DNA of 64,000 nucleotides from Sutcliffiella horikoshii (GTDB lineage Bacteria; Bacillota; Bacilli; Bacillales; Bacillaceae_I): positions 3,348,001-3,412,000 of the forward strand of contig NZ_CP020880.1 of assembly GCF_002157855.1 (NCBI RefSeq), written 5' to 3'. The notes below the pieces were generated by a model. The model was given only the letters and a program-made list of their open reading frames with translations. It had not been told where the DNA came from and searched no databases. Every line of letters begins with the position of its first letter. Position 1 is the stretch's first letter. Below, piece by piece: positions 17,929 through 27,110 of the stretch. The position numbers and the translations under genes were made by a program.

Positions 17929-19065
17929 TCACCTCATTAGAAAATGAAAAAGCGTATTCAACATAAGTACAAATCCGACCAATCCCACAGCCGGATAATA
18001 CAACCATCTTGTAACAAGATCTTGATAGTGCTCTTGAATTAGCTTCTTCCCTTTATGCATATTCAAAAAGGGATGTCCCACCAATTCATCATATACTATA
18101 TTTAACCATTCTTTTAGAAAAAAGAAAAACGCCATAAACAAGCCGAATGTCATCCACAACGGGAGATACCCCATGACAGCGATGGTGATACCAATCATTT
18201 TTAAATACGAAAAAATATGACGGGAATTCCGCAACAAATATTTAAAAAACAATTCCGTCAAGGCACTATGAGGACTCCTGTCTTCTATTATCCTTTGCGA
18301 ACGTCTGAAAAATAAAGGCTTGGTCCGCTCTGAGGAACGAGGAACATGCACATATTCCGAAGCATAAAAAATCATCCCGACATACTTTTGCCGGATCTTC
18401 TCATTATGTGCCATATCCACCATAAAACTCTCCGTCCGCAAATAAAGAATAAACAAGACGATTAGCCCCAGCATAAGTAGAACTGTCGATTCAATCCACA
18501 TAGCTTGAACAACCGTAAGATAAACTAGTAGTCCAAGAAATAGAAACACGGTGAAATTAATTACTTTCCGCTTCCATCCAGACCAATGCAAATCTATTAC
18601 TTTACCCAGTATGGTGATGAATAGGAACAACACAAGATAAAACGTTATCCATTCAAACAACGGAAGGGTAGACGGACTGATTGCCTCCATCAAAAAATAT
18701 GTAAGAATAGCAATTAACAAGGATTTTATAAGATTAAGGGCCGTGCTCGCTATCACACCCCACTTTTTCAACCCGTGTAATAAATCTCTTCGGTGGATAA
18801 AAAAGTACATATCCGCCTGTTGATAAAACACTCGAATGGTTCCCGTCCAAGCAAGATAATAAATAACAATAAGGGTTAAACCGTATGGAAGTTTCTGAAG
18901 CAATGCAATGAAACTCGGAAACATATCATAAATCATGGCTGCAACGAATAATAATGTAAGGACAATATAGACCAGGATCGTCCAATCAATTACAGCTTTT
19001 GTGTTCTTCCACTGATACTGACGCTCTTGTTTAAGTCGTTCCTTGTATAAGTGGAATGCCGTCAT
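17929..19065 (-). CDS. ythQ: ABC transporter permease, EcsB-like (YthQ)
   Basis: About 378 residues with roughly eight hydrophobic segments arranged in two blocks separated by a hydrophilic stretch near residues 230-290 (HVPRSSERTKPLFFRRSQR). This fits the EcsB/YthQ family of membrane subunits. The N-terminus MTAFHLYKERLKQERQYQW resembles EcsB. I chose the ATG at 19065, which overlaps the ythP stop codon as ATGA and has AAGGGAGCAGG upstream. It should pair with the preceding ATPase. The substrate is unknown; EcsAB homologues influence protein secretion and proteolysis. Confidence 0.87.
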   Translation of the reverse strand: MTAFHLYKERLKQERQYQWKNTKAVIDWTILVYIVLTLLFVAAMIYDMFPSFIALLQKLPYGLTLIVIYYLAWTGTIRVFYQQADMYFFIHRRDLLHGLKKWGVIASTALNLIKSLLIAILTYFLMEAISPSTLPLFEWITFYLVLFLFITILGKVIDLHWSGWKRKVINFTVFLFLGLLVYLTVVQAMWIESTVLLMLGLIVLFILYLRTESFMVDMAHNEKIRQKYVGMIFYASEYVHVPRSSERTKPLFFRRSQRIIEDRSPHSALTELFFKYLLRNSRHIFSYLKMIGITIAVMGYLPLWMTFGLFMAFFFFLKEWLNIVYDELVGHPFLNMHKGKKLIQEHYQDLVTRWLYYPAVGLVGFVLMLNTLFHFLMR

Positions 19066-19775
19066 TTTTCCTGCTCCCTTGCGGATAAGGTGTAGAAACA
19101 ATCTAGCAATGAAGCACCAGGAAGTTGGCAATTTGTTTGAATGTCTTGTAGGGTCCCTTCTGCTTTCTTGCGCCCGTCAGCCAAAAGAATAAACCTGTCA
19201 CAAATCTTTTCCGCCGTATCCAGAACATGCGTACACAACAAGATTCCGACACCCCTAGCCTGTTCCTGATGAAAAAGCTGAAGTAACTTCTTCGTTGCAA
19301 TCGGATCAAGCCCAATAAACGGTTCATCCACAATATATAAAGAAGGCTTAGACATGATGGCAAATATCAACATAGCTTTTTGCTGCATCCCTTTTGAAAA
19401 GGTAGCCGGAGATTCATGGATGACTTTTTCCAAATCAAACAACTTCAATAGGTCCTCCACCCGATCTTTCCACACCTTTTCATCTATCTCTAGTAAAGAC
19501 GCCATCAAATCTATGTGCTCCCATAATGTCATATCATAATAAAATACAGGTTTCTCAGGAATATAGGCATATGATTTATCAGGAGGAAGTGATATCTGTC
19601 CTTCAAAAAAAGGATTTAAGCCAAGCAAAGTTTTAATTGTCGTACTTTTACCAGCGCCGTTAGGGCCGATCAGACCTACCATTTCACCTTTTGAAACCGT
19701 AAAATCAATATTTTGCACGACAGACATCTCATCATCGTATCCTGCTTTTTCTAAATGTAGTGTTAGTAATTCCAT
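19062..19775 (-). CDS. ythP: ABC transporter ATP-binding protein, EcsA-like (YthP)
   Basis: A 237-residue ABC ATPase with Walker A GPNGAGKSTTIK near residue 37, Q-loop-like YIPEKPVFYYDMTLWEH, signature TFSKGMQQKAML near 143, Walker B YIVDEPFIGLDP near 162 and the switch histidine in LLCTHVLD. The signature is SKGMQ rather than SGGQ, as in EcsA-type proteins. It is the first gene of the ythP-ythQ-pepV group. An AT-rich 295-base region with no other gene separates it from the divergent ytzE. Confidence 0.93.
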   Translation of the reverse strand: MELLTLHLEKAGYDDEMSVVQNIDFTVSKGEMVGLIGPNGAGKSTTIKTLLGLNPFFEGQISLPPDKSYAYIPEKPVFYYDMTLWEHIDLMASLLEIDEKVWKDRVEDLLKLFDLEKVIHESPATFSKGMQQKAMLIFAIMSKPSLYIVDEPFIGLDPIATKKLLQLFHQEQARGVGILLCTHVLDTAEKICDRFILLADGRKKAEGTLQDIQTNCQLPGASLLDCFYTLSAREQEK

Positions 19776-20071
19776 ACAGGTCCTCTCCTCTCACCTGTTT
19801 CATACGAAGTTTTAGGTCGAAAGTTTCATATTTTTCTAAAAATTACTAGCAGAATATTGTCGAGTAGTGTAAAATAATGTATATAGACTCATATTCTTTT
19901 GTTTTCACTTAACACTTCATAGACTAAATGTTAATATTGTGTAAATTGCATCATTATTCTAGAATTTTTTCCACAAAATCGTGTACAATATAAACTAACT
20001 TAATACCTAACACCTATCATCAAGAATTTAGCGAGTAGTACCATGTTAAATACCGGATAAGGAGTGGTTTT

Positions 20072-20293
20072 TTGAAGCCTTCAACTAACCGTATGCTAAC
20101 CCGTATTAAAGCCGTCTACATGTTTATTCATGAAAAGGGAACTGTCTCTACACAGCAGTTGGTCGATGAATTTGGGATTACACCCCGAACCGTCCAGCGT
20201 GATTTAAATGTGCTGGCATTTAATGACCTGGTTCAAAGTCCAACGAAAGGTAAGTGGACTACTACGCAGAAAAAAGTTAGGTTGACTTCATAA
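20072..20293 (+). CDS. ytzE: Short DeoR-type HTH regulator YtzE
   Basis: A 73-residue stand-alone winged helix-turn-helix of the DeoR type: MLTRIKAVYMFIHEKGTV, then the HTH QQLVDEFGITPRTVQRDLN and the wing SPTKGKWTTT. Full DeoR regulators have a sugar-phosphate-binding domain of about 180 residues that is absent here, so effector binding is not expected. TTG start at 20072 with AAGGAGTGG upstream. It corresponds to B. subtilis ytzE, lying divergently upstream of ythPQ. Its targets are unknown. Confidence 0.9.
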   Translation: MKPSTNRMLTRIKAVYMFIHEKGTVSTQQLVDEFGITPRTVQRDLNVLAFNDLVQSPTKGKWTTTQKKVRLTS

Positions 20294-20325
20294 GACTACA
20301 TATAAAATTAATCAGACAACAATAA

Positions 20326-20360
20326 AGCCCCATTCCTTTTCACTTGGAATGGGGCTCTTC
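20326..20360 (+). terminator. Terminator of ytzE (possibly bidirectional)
   Basis: AGCCCCATTCC / GGAATGGGGCT with an 8-base loop. The T tract after it is interrupted (CTTCGTTATTTT). It lies between convergent genes. Confidence 0.7.
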
Positions 20361-20373
20361 GTTATTTTCATTA

Positions 20374-21084
20374 TTATCTTCGCTGCAATAGTTCCAATTC
20401 TTCATCTGTCAGTTCACGATACTCCCCAAGCTCAAGGTCTTCATCAAGCTTCAGTTCTCCCATGCTCAGACGCTTCAAGTAAGTTACTGTCTTTCCAACC
20501 GCTTGAAACATTCTTTTTACCTGATGGAATTTCCCTTCAACAATGGTAATCTCAATTTGTGATTCTGGGCCAGCTTCAAGTATTACTAGTTCAGCAGGCA
20601 ACGTTTCGTACCCATCATCTAAGGTAACGCCTTTTTTGAACGCTTCCATATCCTCTGTCGTCACTTCGCCATCAATTTTGGCATAATACGTTTTTGGCAC
20701 GTGCTTTTTTGGTGATAACAACTGGTGTGCAAGCTGACCGTCGTTTGTCAACAACAGTAAGCCCTCTGTATCTTTATCTAAGCGTCCAACCGGAAAAGGT
20801 TCAAACATTTTATCCTCTTCCTGCAGAATATCCACCACTGTTTCCTGATGGTGATCTTCCGTTGCAGATAACAATCCAGGTGGCTTGTGCATCATCAGGT
20901 AAATGAACTCACGGTATTCCACGATATCATCATGTACCGTTACCTCCTGCACCTCCGGATCTACATGCACCTTCGCATCCTTTACCACATTTCCATCCAC
21001 TTTTACCACACCCGTTTTTAGAAGCTTCTTCACTTCTTTGCGCGTTCCAAAACCACTGTTGGCAAGCATTTTATCCAATCTCAT
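20374..21084 (-). CDS. rRNA pseudouridine synthase, RsuA/RluB family (YtzG)
   Basis: A 236-residue enzyme with an N-terminal S4 RNA-binding domain (MRLDKMLANSGFGTRKEVKK) and a pseudouridine synthase domain. The catalytic aspartate lies in GRLDKDTEGLLLLTNDG near residue 100; KTYYAKIDG and EGKFHQVKRMF follow as in RsuA-type enzymes. RsuA modifies U516 of 16S rRNA; assignment to 16S rather than 23S rests on resemblance to B. subtilis YtzG and is less sure. It lies just downstream of the flippase gene on the same strand. Confidence 0.9.
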   Translation of the reverse strand: MRLDKMLANSGFGTRKEVKKLLKTGVVKVDGNVVKDAKVHVDPEVQEVTVHDDIVEYREFIYLMMHKPPGLLSATEDHHQETVVDILQEEDKMFEPFPVGRLDKDTEGLLLLTNDGQLAHQLLSPKKHVPKTYYAKIDGEVTTEDMEAFKKGVTLDDGYETLPAELVILEAGPESQIEITIVEGKFHQVKRMFQAVGKTVTYLKRLSMGELKLDEDLELGEYRELTDEELELLQRR

Positions 21085-21134
21085 ACTCGTGCCGCTCCTT
21101 TCATAGGGAAAGAGGCCTCTCTGACTCGAGACCT

Positions 21135-22751
21135 CTATCCTCTTTCTTTTCTATTTAGAAACGAAAAACGATTTCCAAACAAATACATTAACAAGTTACT
21201 TCTGTAGCTGAGGAAGAAGTAGATGCCCGCTCCGACTAATCCGCTGACAGCCACTACGATAATGGCTTGAAGACGGCCTTCGCTGTAGGGGACAATGCCT
21301 TCTAATAGTTGAAGGACTACTAGGACTGCAGCAATCATGATGATGTTGAAGATGGTCATCAACATTCCTCTACGTAAAACAATAGAATAACTGAATCCCG
21401 TGAATCTCTGAATAGCCCAAAGGTTTATGACGACACTTGCCAAATAACCGATAGCAGTTGCCACAATAGATCCTTCCGCCTCCATGAAGAAAATTAACGG
21501 ATAATTAAGGATAAGCTTTAATCCAACGCCTACTGCAAGACCATAAACCGTATACTTTTGTTGGTTAATCCCTTGAAGGACAGAAGCTGTTACTGTAAAG
21601 ATGGCCAATGGAATGGCTGTTGGTGCATACCAAGTAAGCAAATATCCACCAAGTTCATCATAAGAATAGAAAGCTGCGTACGCAGGACCACCCAATATTG
21701 CCAATCCGATACAAGCTGGAACTGTCAAGAACATCAAAATTTGAAAAGTAGTACTTAATTGACGTTGCAGCACATCTGATTCATTGTTTATAAATGATCT
21801 CGTTACGGCTGGAAGCAAGGAAAGAGCAAACGCTGTTGCTAGTGTCACTGGGATAATCACGAGCTTCTGACCATAAGTGTTGATGATAGCAAATGCATCT
21901 CCGGATGTTATACTATCAACACCTGCAAGTAACATTGCCTTATTAAAAGTGAATGTGTCCACTAATTGATATAGAGGCATAGCAAGTCCGACAAAAACGA
22001 ATGGAGCTGCATATAAAAGTATTTCTTTATACATTTCCTTATAAGAAATTTCTACATTGCCTTTATCTTTTTTTAATAGGGTATCCAAATGCCTTTTCCG
22101 GCTGAACCAATACCAGATCAATATTCCCAAGCCCGCCAAAGCACCAATAAATGCACCGAATGTTGCATAACCAATCGCTGTCGGCAAGCTGCCTTCCGTC
22201 ACATTAATAATAATATAAACGCTGCCCAACAAGAATATTATCCTTGCAATTTGCTCTACAACTTGTGAAACAGCAGTAGGGCCCATTGATTCATGGCCTT
22301 GGAAAAAACCTCTGATCAAGCTCATGACAGGAACTAACAGTAGCGCAAAACTCACCATACGAATTACAAGTGTAACATCGTCAAATGAGTGCTGGCTGCT
22401 TTCATTTATTATCATCGGAGAAAATACCGGTGCCATTATATAAAGTATCAAGAAAGAAACAATTCCTGTAATACTCATTAACAATAATCCGGAACTAAAT
22501 AATTTTCTCCCTACTGCATATTCCTCAAGCGCATTATATTTTGCTACAAACTTTGAAACGGCAAGTGGTACTCCCATTGTCGCTATACTTAATACAACCG
22601 AATAAAGAACATAGGCATATGTATATAGTTCCCCTCCAGATTTGCCCACTAAGGCATAAAAAGGAAAAATATAAACAAGACCCAAAACTCTAGAAATCAT
22701 GGTACCAAGCGTTAAAATGAAGGTACCTCTCAATATATTTGATGTTGACAT
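21135..22751 (-). CDS. ytgP: MurJ/YtgP-type polysaccharide flippase
   Basis: A 538-residue MOP-superfamily protein with about 14 transmembrane segments. It starts with NILRGTFILTLGTMISRVLGLVY, the family pattern with a conserved arginine in helix 1, and contains RGFFQGHESMGPTAVSQVVEQ in the middle. B. subtilis YtgP is a lipid II flippase of the MurJ class, translocating peptidoglycan precursor across the membrane. SpoVB is a sporulation paralogue, and the position beside ytfP favours YtgP. A weak GAGGTCTC / GAGGCCTC hairpin follows the stop codon but has only three T. Confidence 0.92.
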   Translation of the reverse strand: MSTSNILRGTFILTLGTMISRVLGLVYIFPFYALVGKSGGELYTYAYVLYSVVLSIATMGVPLAVSKFVAKYNALEEYAVGRKLFSSGLLLMSITGIVSFLILYIMAPVFSPMIINESSQHSFDDVTLVIRMVSFALLLVPVMSLIRGFFQGHESMGPTAVSQVVEQIARIIFLLGSVYIIINVTEGSLPTAIGYATFGAFIGALAGLGILIWYWFSRKRHLDTLLKKDKGNVEISYKEMYKEILLYAAPFVFVGLAMPLYQLVDTFTFNKAMLLAGVDSITSGDAFAIINTYGQKLVIIPVTLATAFALSLLPAVTRSFINNESDVLQRQLSTTFQILMFLTVPACIGLAILGGPAYAAFYSYDELGGYLLTWYAPTAIPLAIFTVTASVLQGINQQKYTVYGLAVGVGLKLILNYPLIFFMEAEGSIVATAIGYLASVVINLWAIQRFTGFSYSIVLRRGMLMTIFNIIMIAAVLVVLQLLEGIVPYSEGRLQAIIVVAVSGLVGAGIYFFLSYRSNLLMYLFGNRFSFLNRKERG

Positions 22752-22828
22752 AAAATCCCTACCTACTATTTGTAACTTTTTGTCTAACCTTTGTATTTTA
22801 GCATACTTCTAATGGCCGGAGCACTATT

Positions 22829-23209
22829 TTACCATCCCGCAAGTAAACTTCTAGTTAGTGAAATCTTTGGAAATGATAGATATGGCGTATCGTCTTTCAA
22901 GTTCTCTATGTGCTCTTTTGTTACCACTACAGTGAATTCACCGTAAGCATCCGCATCTAGTAAGAGGACTCCTGCTTCTTTTTGACTGAAGATAAGCCCG
23001 AATTCTTCTTGATTATTTAAACGGATGCAAAGAACATAAGCATTCATCTCTTTTTCAAAGAGCCATGTATACGAGAATTTATGTAAATTAGTGTTCATTT
23101 TGAATTGTATGGTTGGAACAGAAAGCAACAGGACCGGGGTTCCATCTTCTTCTGTCCAGCCACCGTCATATGGAATGTGTGCTTCTGAAAGCTTAGGTGA
23201 ATATGTCAT
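22829..23209 (-). CDS. Uncharacterised protein
   Basis: About 126 residues, soluble, no recognised domain. It begins MTYSPKLSEAHIPYDGG and ends ISLTRSLLAGW, with several beta-strand-like stretches (GTPVLLLSVPTIQFKM, EFTVVVTKEHIENL). I chose the ATG at 23209 because AAGGGGG lies 6 bases upstream; the frame is open another 32 codons but without a binding site and into the ytfP promoter region. It is divergent from ytfP and upstream of ytgP with a 77-base gap. Function unknown. Confidence 0.7.
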   Translation of the reverse strand: MTYSPKLSEAHIPYDGGWTEEDGTPVLLLSVPTIQFKMNTNLHKFSYTWLFEKEMNAYVLCIRLNNQEEFGLIFSQKEAGVLLLDADAYGEFTVVVTKEHIENLKDDTPYLSFPKISLTRSLLAGW

Positions 23210-23338
23210 GAGATACCCCCTTTTCATTAATTTGTAATCTACTTGAAAATAATACGGAATGTTGCTCTTTTTGTCCAACAAGAGAATAGAGGGTATAATA
23301 GGCAACAGGTAAGCAAAATATAGTTGGTTGGTGAAAAA

Positions 23339-24619
23339 ATGAAATATGATGTGATTATTATAGGCGGCGGTCCATCAGGGCTTATGGCCTCCATCGCTGC
23401 GGCAGAACAAAAAGCAAGAGTACTACTGATCGATAAAGGAAATAAACTTGGGCGGAAGCTTGCCATTTCAGGGGGCGGTCGCTGTAATGTGACAAACCGC
23501 CTGCCTGTAGACGAAATCATTAAACATATCCCTGGTAACGGGAGATTCTTATATAGTGCATTTTCAGAGTTTAATAATGAAGATATCATCAAGTTTTTTG
23601 AAAAGCTCGGGATACAGTTGAAGGAAGAAGATCACGGCCGGATGTTCCCTGTCTCAGACAAAGCACAAAGTGTGGTTGACGCGTTATTGAACAGGATGAA
23701 AGAGTTGCGGGTGGAGATGCGGACTAATACTTCGGTGGAAACGGTGGAATATGATGAGGACCGGACCCGTGGCGTGTTGTTAAAAACAGGCGAGTTTTTG
23801 GAATGTTCATGTGTAGTCATTGCTGTTGGTGGAAAATCCGTGCCACATACCGGTTCCACAGGTGATGGATATCCTTGGGCACGCAAAGCGGGGCATACGA
23901 TTACGGACCTATTTCCGACTGAAGTTCCATTAAATTCACAAGAAAAATTCATCCGTGAGAAAAGGTTGCAAGGATTGTCCCTGCGCGATGTAGCTTTGAG
24001 CGTATTAAATCCAAAAGGAAAAGTGGTAAAAACACATCAAATGGATATGATTTTCACCCACTTTGGCGTCTCAGGGCCTGCTGTTTTGCGATGCAGCCAA
24101 TATGTTGTGAAAACAATGAAGAAATTCGGTGTGAATAGAGTAACGATGAATTTGGATGTTATGCCATCTTTAAACGAGGAGCAAGTATTTCAACAGCTCA
24201 ATATGGCATTGAAGGACGAACCAAAAAAAGCCATTAAGAATGTGCTTAAAGGGCTTGTACCTGAGCGTTATTTATTGTTTTTGTTGGAAGTTTGTAAGAT
24301 TGACGAGCAGGAAATTGGTGCGACATTAGCCCATGAGAAAATAAGGGAGCTAGCGAAAATGTGCAAACAATTCCAATTTGAAGTATCCGGCACCCTCTCC
24401 ATTGAAAAGGCATTTGTAACCGGAGGCGGCGTTTCGGTGAAAGAAGTGCACCCGAAAGAAATGGCTTCCAAAATGAAAGACGGATTATACTTTTGTGGAG
24501 AAGTACTTGATATCCATGGATATACTGGTGGTTATAATATCACCTCGGCCTTGGTGACAGGAAGACTTGCAGGCCTGAACGCCGGGAAAAAGGCGGCAAG
24601 CCTACGTCGTTACAATTAG
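23339..24619 (+). CDS. ytfP: YtfP, HI0933-like NAD(P)/FAD-dependent oxidoreductase
   Basis: About 426 residues of the HI0933/BaiN flavoprotein family. The FAD-binding dinucleotide fold begins at the N-terminus ([20 protein letters not shown]), followed by the family motif [31 protein letters not shown] is in the middle and [16 protein letters not shown] near the end, where the flavin is capped. The family reaction is uncertain, with some members reducing bile acid intermediates. The ATG at 23339 is preceded by GGTGA. The location divergent from ytgP fits B. subtilis. Confidence 0.92.
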   Translation: MKYDVIIIGGGPSGLMASIAAAEQKARVLLIDKGNKLGRKLAISGGGRCNVTNRLPVDEIIKHIPGNGRFLYSAFSEFNNEDIIKFFEKLGIQLKEEDHGRMFPVSDKAQSVVDALLNRMKELRVEMRTNTSVETVEYDEDRTRGVLLKTGEFLECSCVVIAVGGKSVPHTGSTGDGYPWARKAGHTITDLFPTEVPLNSQEKFIREKRLQGLSLRDVALSVLNPKGKVVKTHQMDMIFTHFGVSGPAVLRCSQYVVKTMKKFGVNRVTMNLDVMPSLNEEQVFQQLNMALKDEPKKAIKNVLKGLVPERYLLFLLEVCKIDEQEIGATLAHEKIRELAKMCKQFQFEVSGTLSIEKAFVTGGGVSVKEVHPKEMASKMKDGLYFCGEVLDIHGYTGGYNITSALVTGRLAGLNAGKKAASLRRYN

Positions 24620-24724
24620 TACGAATGACATTACAAAAGCTAGTCCTACTCCATACATGCCAAACTCGTTGATAAATGATTTACTTTCTTCTGGAAGTAC
24701 CTCGTTTTGTGTGTGGTGGTTCAT
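24602..24724 (-). CDS. Small single-pass membrane protein
   Basis: A 40-residue reading: an acidic/polar N-terminus ([17 protein letters not shown]) and one hydrophobic segment ([17 protein letters not shown]) reaching the C-terminus. AAAGGATG lies 8 bases before the ATG. Its last 18 bases overlap the end of ytfP on the opposite strand. The layout suggests a tail-anchored peptide. I do not recognise the family, and conservation in relatives would be needed to prove it is a gene. Confidence 0.6.
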   Translation of the reverse strand: MNHHTQNEVLPEESKSFINEFGMYGVGLAFVMSFVLIVTT

Positions 24725-24844
24725 AGTGAATACATCCTTTCTGATTTTTAGTTTCTGTTAATATAACCTGTTACTAATTAGACGAGTGATGTTACGAAAA
24801 TGTTTCAATTATTTATAATTTGTTTCTGATAATTATCTATACCC

Positions 24845-24891
24845 ACAAAAAAGAACCTGATAAACATCTTTCCGGTAAGTTTTCAGGTTCT
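24845..24891 (-). terminator. Terminator of cse60
   Basis: Minus-strand AGAACCTGA / TCAGGTTCT with a 22-base loop and a T run. The stop codon of cse60 lies within the 5' arm. Confidence 0.8.
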
Positions 24892-25062
24892 AAATATTAC
24901 CATTGCAGAGAAGCAATAGATCTGTTCTTCCTCATCGTTAATACATCCTACTTGATACTTAATGTCAATCACATCCCTGTCAGACAATCCCTTAAGAAAA
25001 TCATTCACTGCATCCTCGAGGTCCCGCTCATGCTCCTCATCAAACACCCTAATCTGCACCAA
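24883..25062 (-). CDS. Cse60-like sporulation protein
   Basis: A 59-residue protein matching the Cse60 family, a forespore or coat-associated small protein made under SigE control in B. subtilis. It starts (M)VQIRVFDEEHERDLEDAVND, followed by DVIDIKYQVGC and a hydrophobic strand at the end (YCFSAMVIFRT). The TTG at 25062 is chosen since AAGGAGG lies 9 bases upstream; the GTG nine bases earlier sits directly against the binding site. The presence of this gene supports a spore former. Confidence 0.8.
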   Translation of the reverse strand: MVQIRVFDEEHERDLEDAVNDFLKGLSDRDVIDIKYQVGCINDEEEQIYCFSAMVIFRT

Positions 25063-25146
25063 CCCCCACACCCTCCTTCTTAATAGTTTACTTGTATTCT
25101 ATTATTATTTATAGGAGGAAATATCGGGTTTTATACTTTTATTCAA

Positions 25147-25186
25147 AAAAAAAACCCTTTGGGGGTCAGACCCCCAAAGGGTTTTT
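25147..25186. terminator. Strong bidirectional terminator hairpin
   Basis: AAAAACCCTTTGGGGGTC / GACCCCCAAAGGGTTTTT with a single-base loop, giving A and T runs on both sides. It separates cse60 from the gene pair at 25247. The core GGGTCAGACCC recurs at 50454. Confidence 0.85.
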
Positions 25187-25246
25187 GCTCTTTACGTTGA
25201 ATATAATAGAGTTAGAGTTTTAATGGCTATACGGGTAAGGATGTGA

Positions 25247-25741
25247 TTGCGTTTGTTGAAGGTTGTGCGGAGGAAGCCTGTGGTGGTTGGCTTGTTAGTG
25301 ATTTTGTGTTTGGTATGTGCGTTTGTGTACCATGGGGTGAGCTGGGAATTGACTAAGAAATATAACGAAGAGCTCGATGCATATTTTTATGCAGAGCTTG
25401 ATGGGGAGTACTTAACCTTAACAGTACGTTTAGCAGACACCTTAAGAGATGAGCGTAACTTTCTTGTCATTGATAATCCATATGATGATTTATATGTGGA
25501 TTTCCGTAGCTTGATTTCTTCCAACATAACTCTAGACTCTGAGCGTTCCTCTCGCGGAAGCCTGGTGTTTGAGATAAATGATTACAAGAATCGCACTTAT
25601 TCGTTTCGCTTTATTCGGAAAATAATAGGAGAGCCCGAGTATGATAAAGCCTTGCCAATAATCTACATTTACTCAGAAAAGGATTGGATGGTAATGCAAG
25701 AAACTTCATCTATTCCTGTAAGGCATATTGAGCAAGATTAA
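25247..25741 (+). CDS. Uncharacterised membrane-anchored protein
   Basis: About 164 residues. A basic N-terminus (LKVVRRKPVVV) and one hydrophobic segment (GLLVILCLVCAFVYHG) form an anchor or uncleaved signal. The rest is a soluble, probably extracellular, beta-rich domain (EYLTLTVRLADTLRDERNF, SLVFEINDYKNRTYSF). TTG start at 25247 with AAGGATG close upstream; other TTG codons follow within 10 bases, so the exact start is uncertain. It is 12 bases upstream of the next gene, so the two are a transcriptional pair. I do not recognise either family. Confidence 0.7.
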   Translation: MRLLKVVRRKPVVVGLLVILCLVCAFVYHGVSWELTKKYNEELDAYFYAELDGEYLTLTVRLADTLRDERNFLVIDNPYDDLYVDFRSLISSNITLDSERSSRGSLVFEINDYKNRTYSFRFIRKIIGEPEYDKALPIIYIYSEKDWMVMQETSSIPVRHIEQD

Positions 25742-25753
25742 GGAGGCATTAAG

Positions 25754-26365
25754 ATGAAAGAAGTTTGGTTTTCAGAAGATGGAGACTTTAGTGAAATAGA
25801 GGATGATGGATTTTATCATTTTTATCTTTATAAATTTGAAGAGGTGGATTATCAGGTAGAAAATAAACAGTTACTTTTAGACTTTCTAGGGAAGCTTGAT
25901 ATTTTTCCTTTATATGTAATGGTTGAGGGGCATGATGAGGAAGAAGAGATGCGGCAGATTTTTGATCATTTAGGATTCTCCTATTCAGTTGACTATTTTA
26001 CCGATAAGCGAATGTACTCTACTGGAGGAAAGAATTTAACCTACCATCCGCCATTTTTTCAAATCAAAGCATCTTCCATGGAAGAGTTGCAATTAATCAT
26101 GAGCGAAACCTACCACCTTGCAACACAAAATCAATTTTACGGAATATCATTTATAAATAATGTTCAACTTACATCACGAGATGGTTATTCTTTTCCTAAG
26201 TTAAGTAGAAACAAGGATATTGCCGCGTTGAAAGTGGGCCATGACGGGCAAGGGTTCTATTTTTATTCAAATATGAACTTTCTTCAAAAAATGGAACAAG
26301 TGATTTCCATGCTTCCTGAAGAATACGTAGTAACCCAAATAAATGATTGTGTGCTAGAAAAATAG
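25754..26365 (+). CDS. Uncharacterised protein, second gene of a pair
   Basis: A 203-residue acidic, soluble protein without signal peptide or membrane segment. It begins MKEVWFSEDGDFSEIEDDGF, has FPLYVMVEGHDEEEEMRQIFDHL near residue 55 and ends YVVTQINDCVLEK. AAGGAGGCATTAAG precedes the ATG. Because the upstream partner has a membrane anchor, the pair may act at the membrane, but this is only a context guess. No catalytic motif is visible. Confidence 0.7.
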   Translation: MKEVWFSEDGDFSEIEDDGFYHFYLYKFEEVDYQVENKQLLLDFLGKLDIFPLYVMVEGHDEEEEMRQIFDHLGFSYSVDYFTDKRMYSTGGKNLTYHPPFFQIKASSMEELQLIMSETYHLATQNQFYGISFINNVQLTSRDGYSFPKLSRNKDIAALKVGHDGQGFYFYSNMNFLQKMEQVISMLPEEYVVTQINDCVLEK

Positions 26366-26402
26366 AAGGAGCTTCGCTGTTATTGAGCGAGGCTCCTTCT
26401 TA
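26364..26402. terminator. Bidirectional terminator between convergent genes
   Basis: AGAAGGAGC / GCTCCTTCT with an inner TCGCT / AGCGA pair, followed by TT AATTT on the plus strand and by TCTATTTTT on the minus strand. Confidence 0.8.
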
Positions 26403-26404
26403 AT

Positions 26405-27043
26405 TTAGAATCCAAGCAACTTCATGCTTCCAATGAATAAGGCGATTGCTGCAATAATCAGTGAAATTTTGTTGAATTTGAACAATGAGATAGGTGGCCT
26501 TTCCTCACGAAGGTCCCCCACCACTTCCTTTATAAAATCCTTATCGGCAAAGTTTTGGAACTCCACCTCTAAACCGCTTGTTTCAAGATCCTTCCACTTT
26601 ATCTTGATGGTTTGATAAGGATCATCAAAATAATACATCGTGATATAGTTGCTGCTCATATAGTCTTCATTTGCTATGACATCTTTTTTATAAGAATATC
26701 TTTTGTCATCCAGGTTTCTCTCTAGAATATTCATGACAGTCTGGGGTTCATATTTCTTGATATGTATCTCGTCTTTTTTTCTTTGCATGATCATCATGAT
26801 AAATGGCACAAGTACGGGGCTTAGCGCAAAAAAGAGCGAGTTAATGTTCCAATATTCATTAGAAGTCGTGTACACCAATAGGCCAAGAGCTATAAGCCCT
26901 GTCATAATGGTGCTTTGAAATCTATTACCAGTGGAGATCTTTGAAACTCCTTTTTGTTGGAAACTTGTAATTGCATCCAGAATGAGTAATGCCCCTATCA
27001 TAAGGAGAAAAAGTGAGAATATGTTTTGGTCGATGAAGTCCAT
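26405..27043 (-). CDS. Uncharacterised membrane protein
   Basis: A 212-residue protein with two hydrophobic segments near the N-terminus (IFSLFLLMIGALLILDAI), two more near residues 48-85, a basic/acidic cytoplasmic domain (about 88-190, with IKKYEPQTVMNILERNLDD) and a final hydrophobic segment (ISLIIAAIALFIGSMKLL). AAGGAGG lies about 12 bases before the ATG. It may be the last gene of a transcript with the NERD gene upstream (67-base gap), but there is no overlap. I do not recognise the family. Confidence 0.7.
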   Translation of the reverse strand: MDFIDQNIFSLFLLMIGALLILDAITSFQQKGVSKISTGNRFQSTIMTGLIALGLLVYTTSNEYWNINSLFFALSPVLVPFIMMIMQRKKDEIHIKKYEPQTVMNILERNLDDKRYSYKKDVIANEDYMSSNYITMYYFDDPYQTIKIKWKDLETSGLEVEFQNFADKDFIKEVVGDLREERPPISLFKFNKISLIIAAIALFIGSMKLLGF

Positions 27044-27110
27044 GGTTGATGTGGCCTCCTTCCTGGCTGATGGTCTGTATATATATATACGGATGAGTTT
27101 GGGAATGGTT

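Noticed and set aside
21101-21150. Terminator after the MurJ-type gene
   Set aside because: A GAGGTCTC/GAGGCCTC hairpin exists but only three T follow and the next gene on the strand is close, so readthrough is likely.
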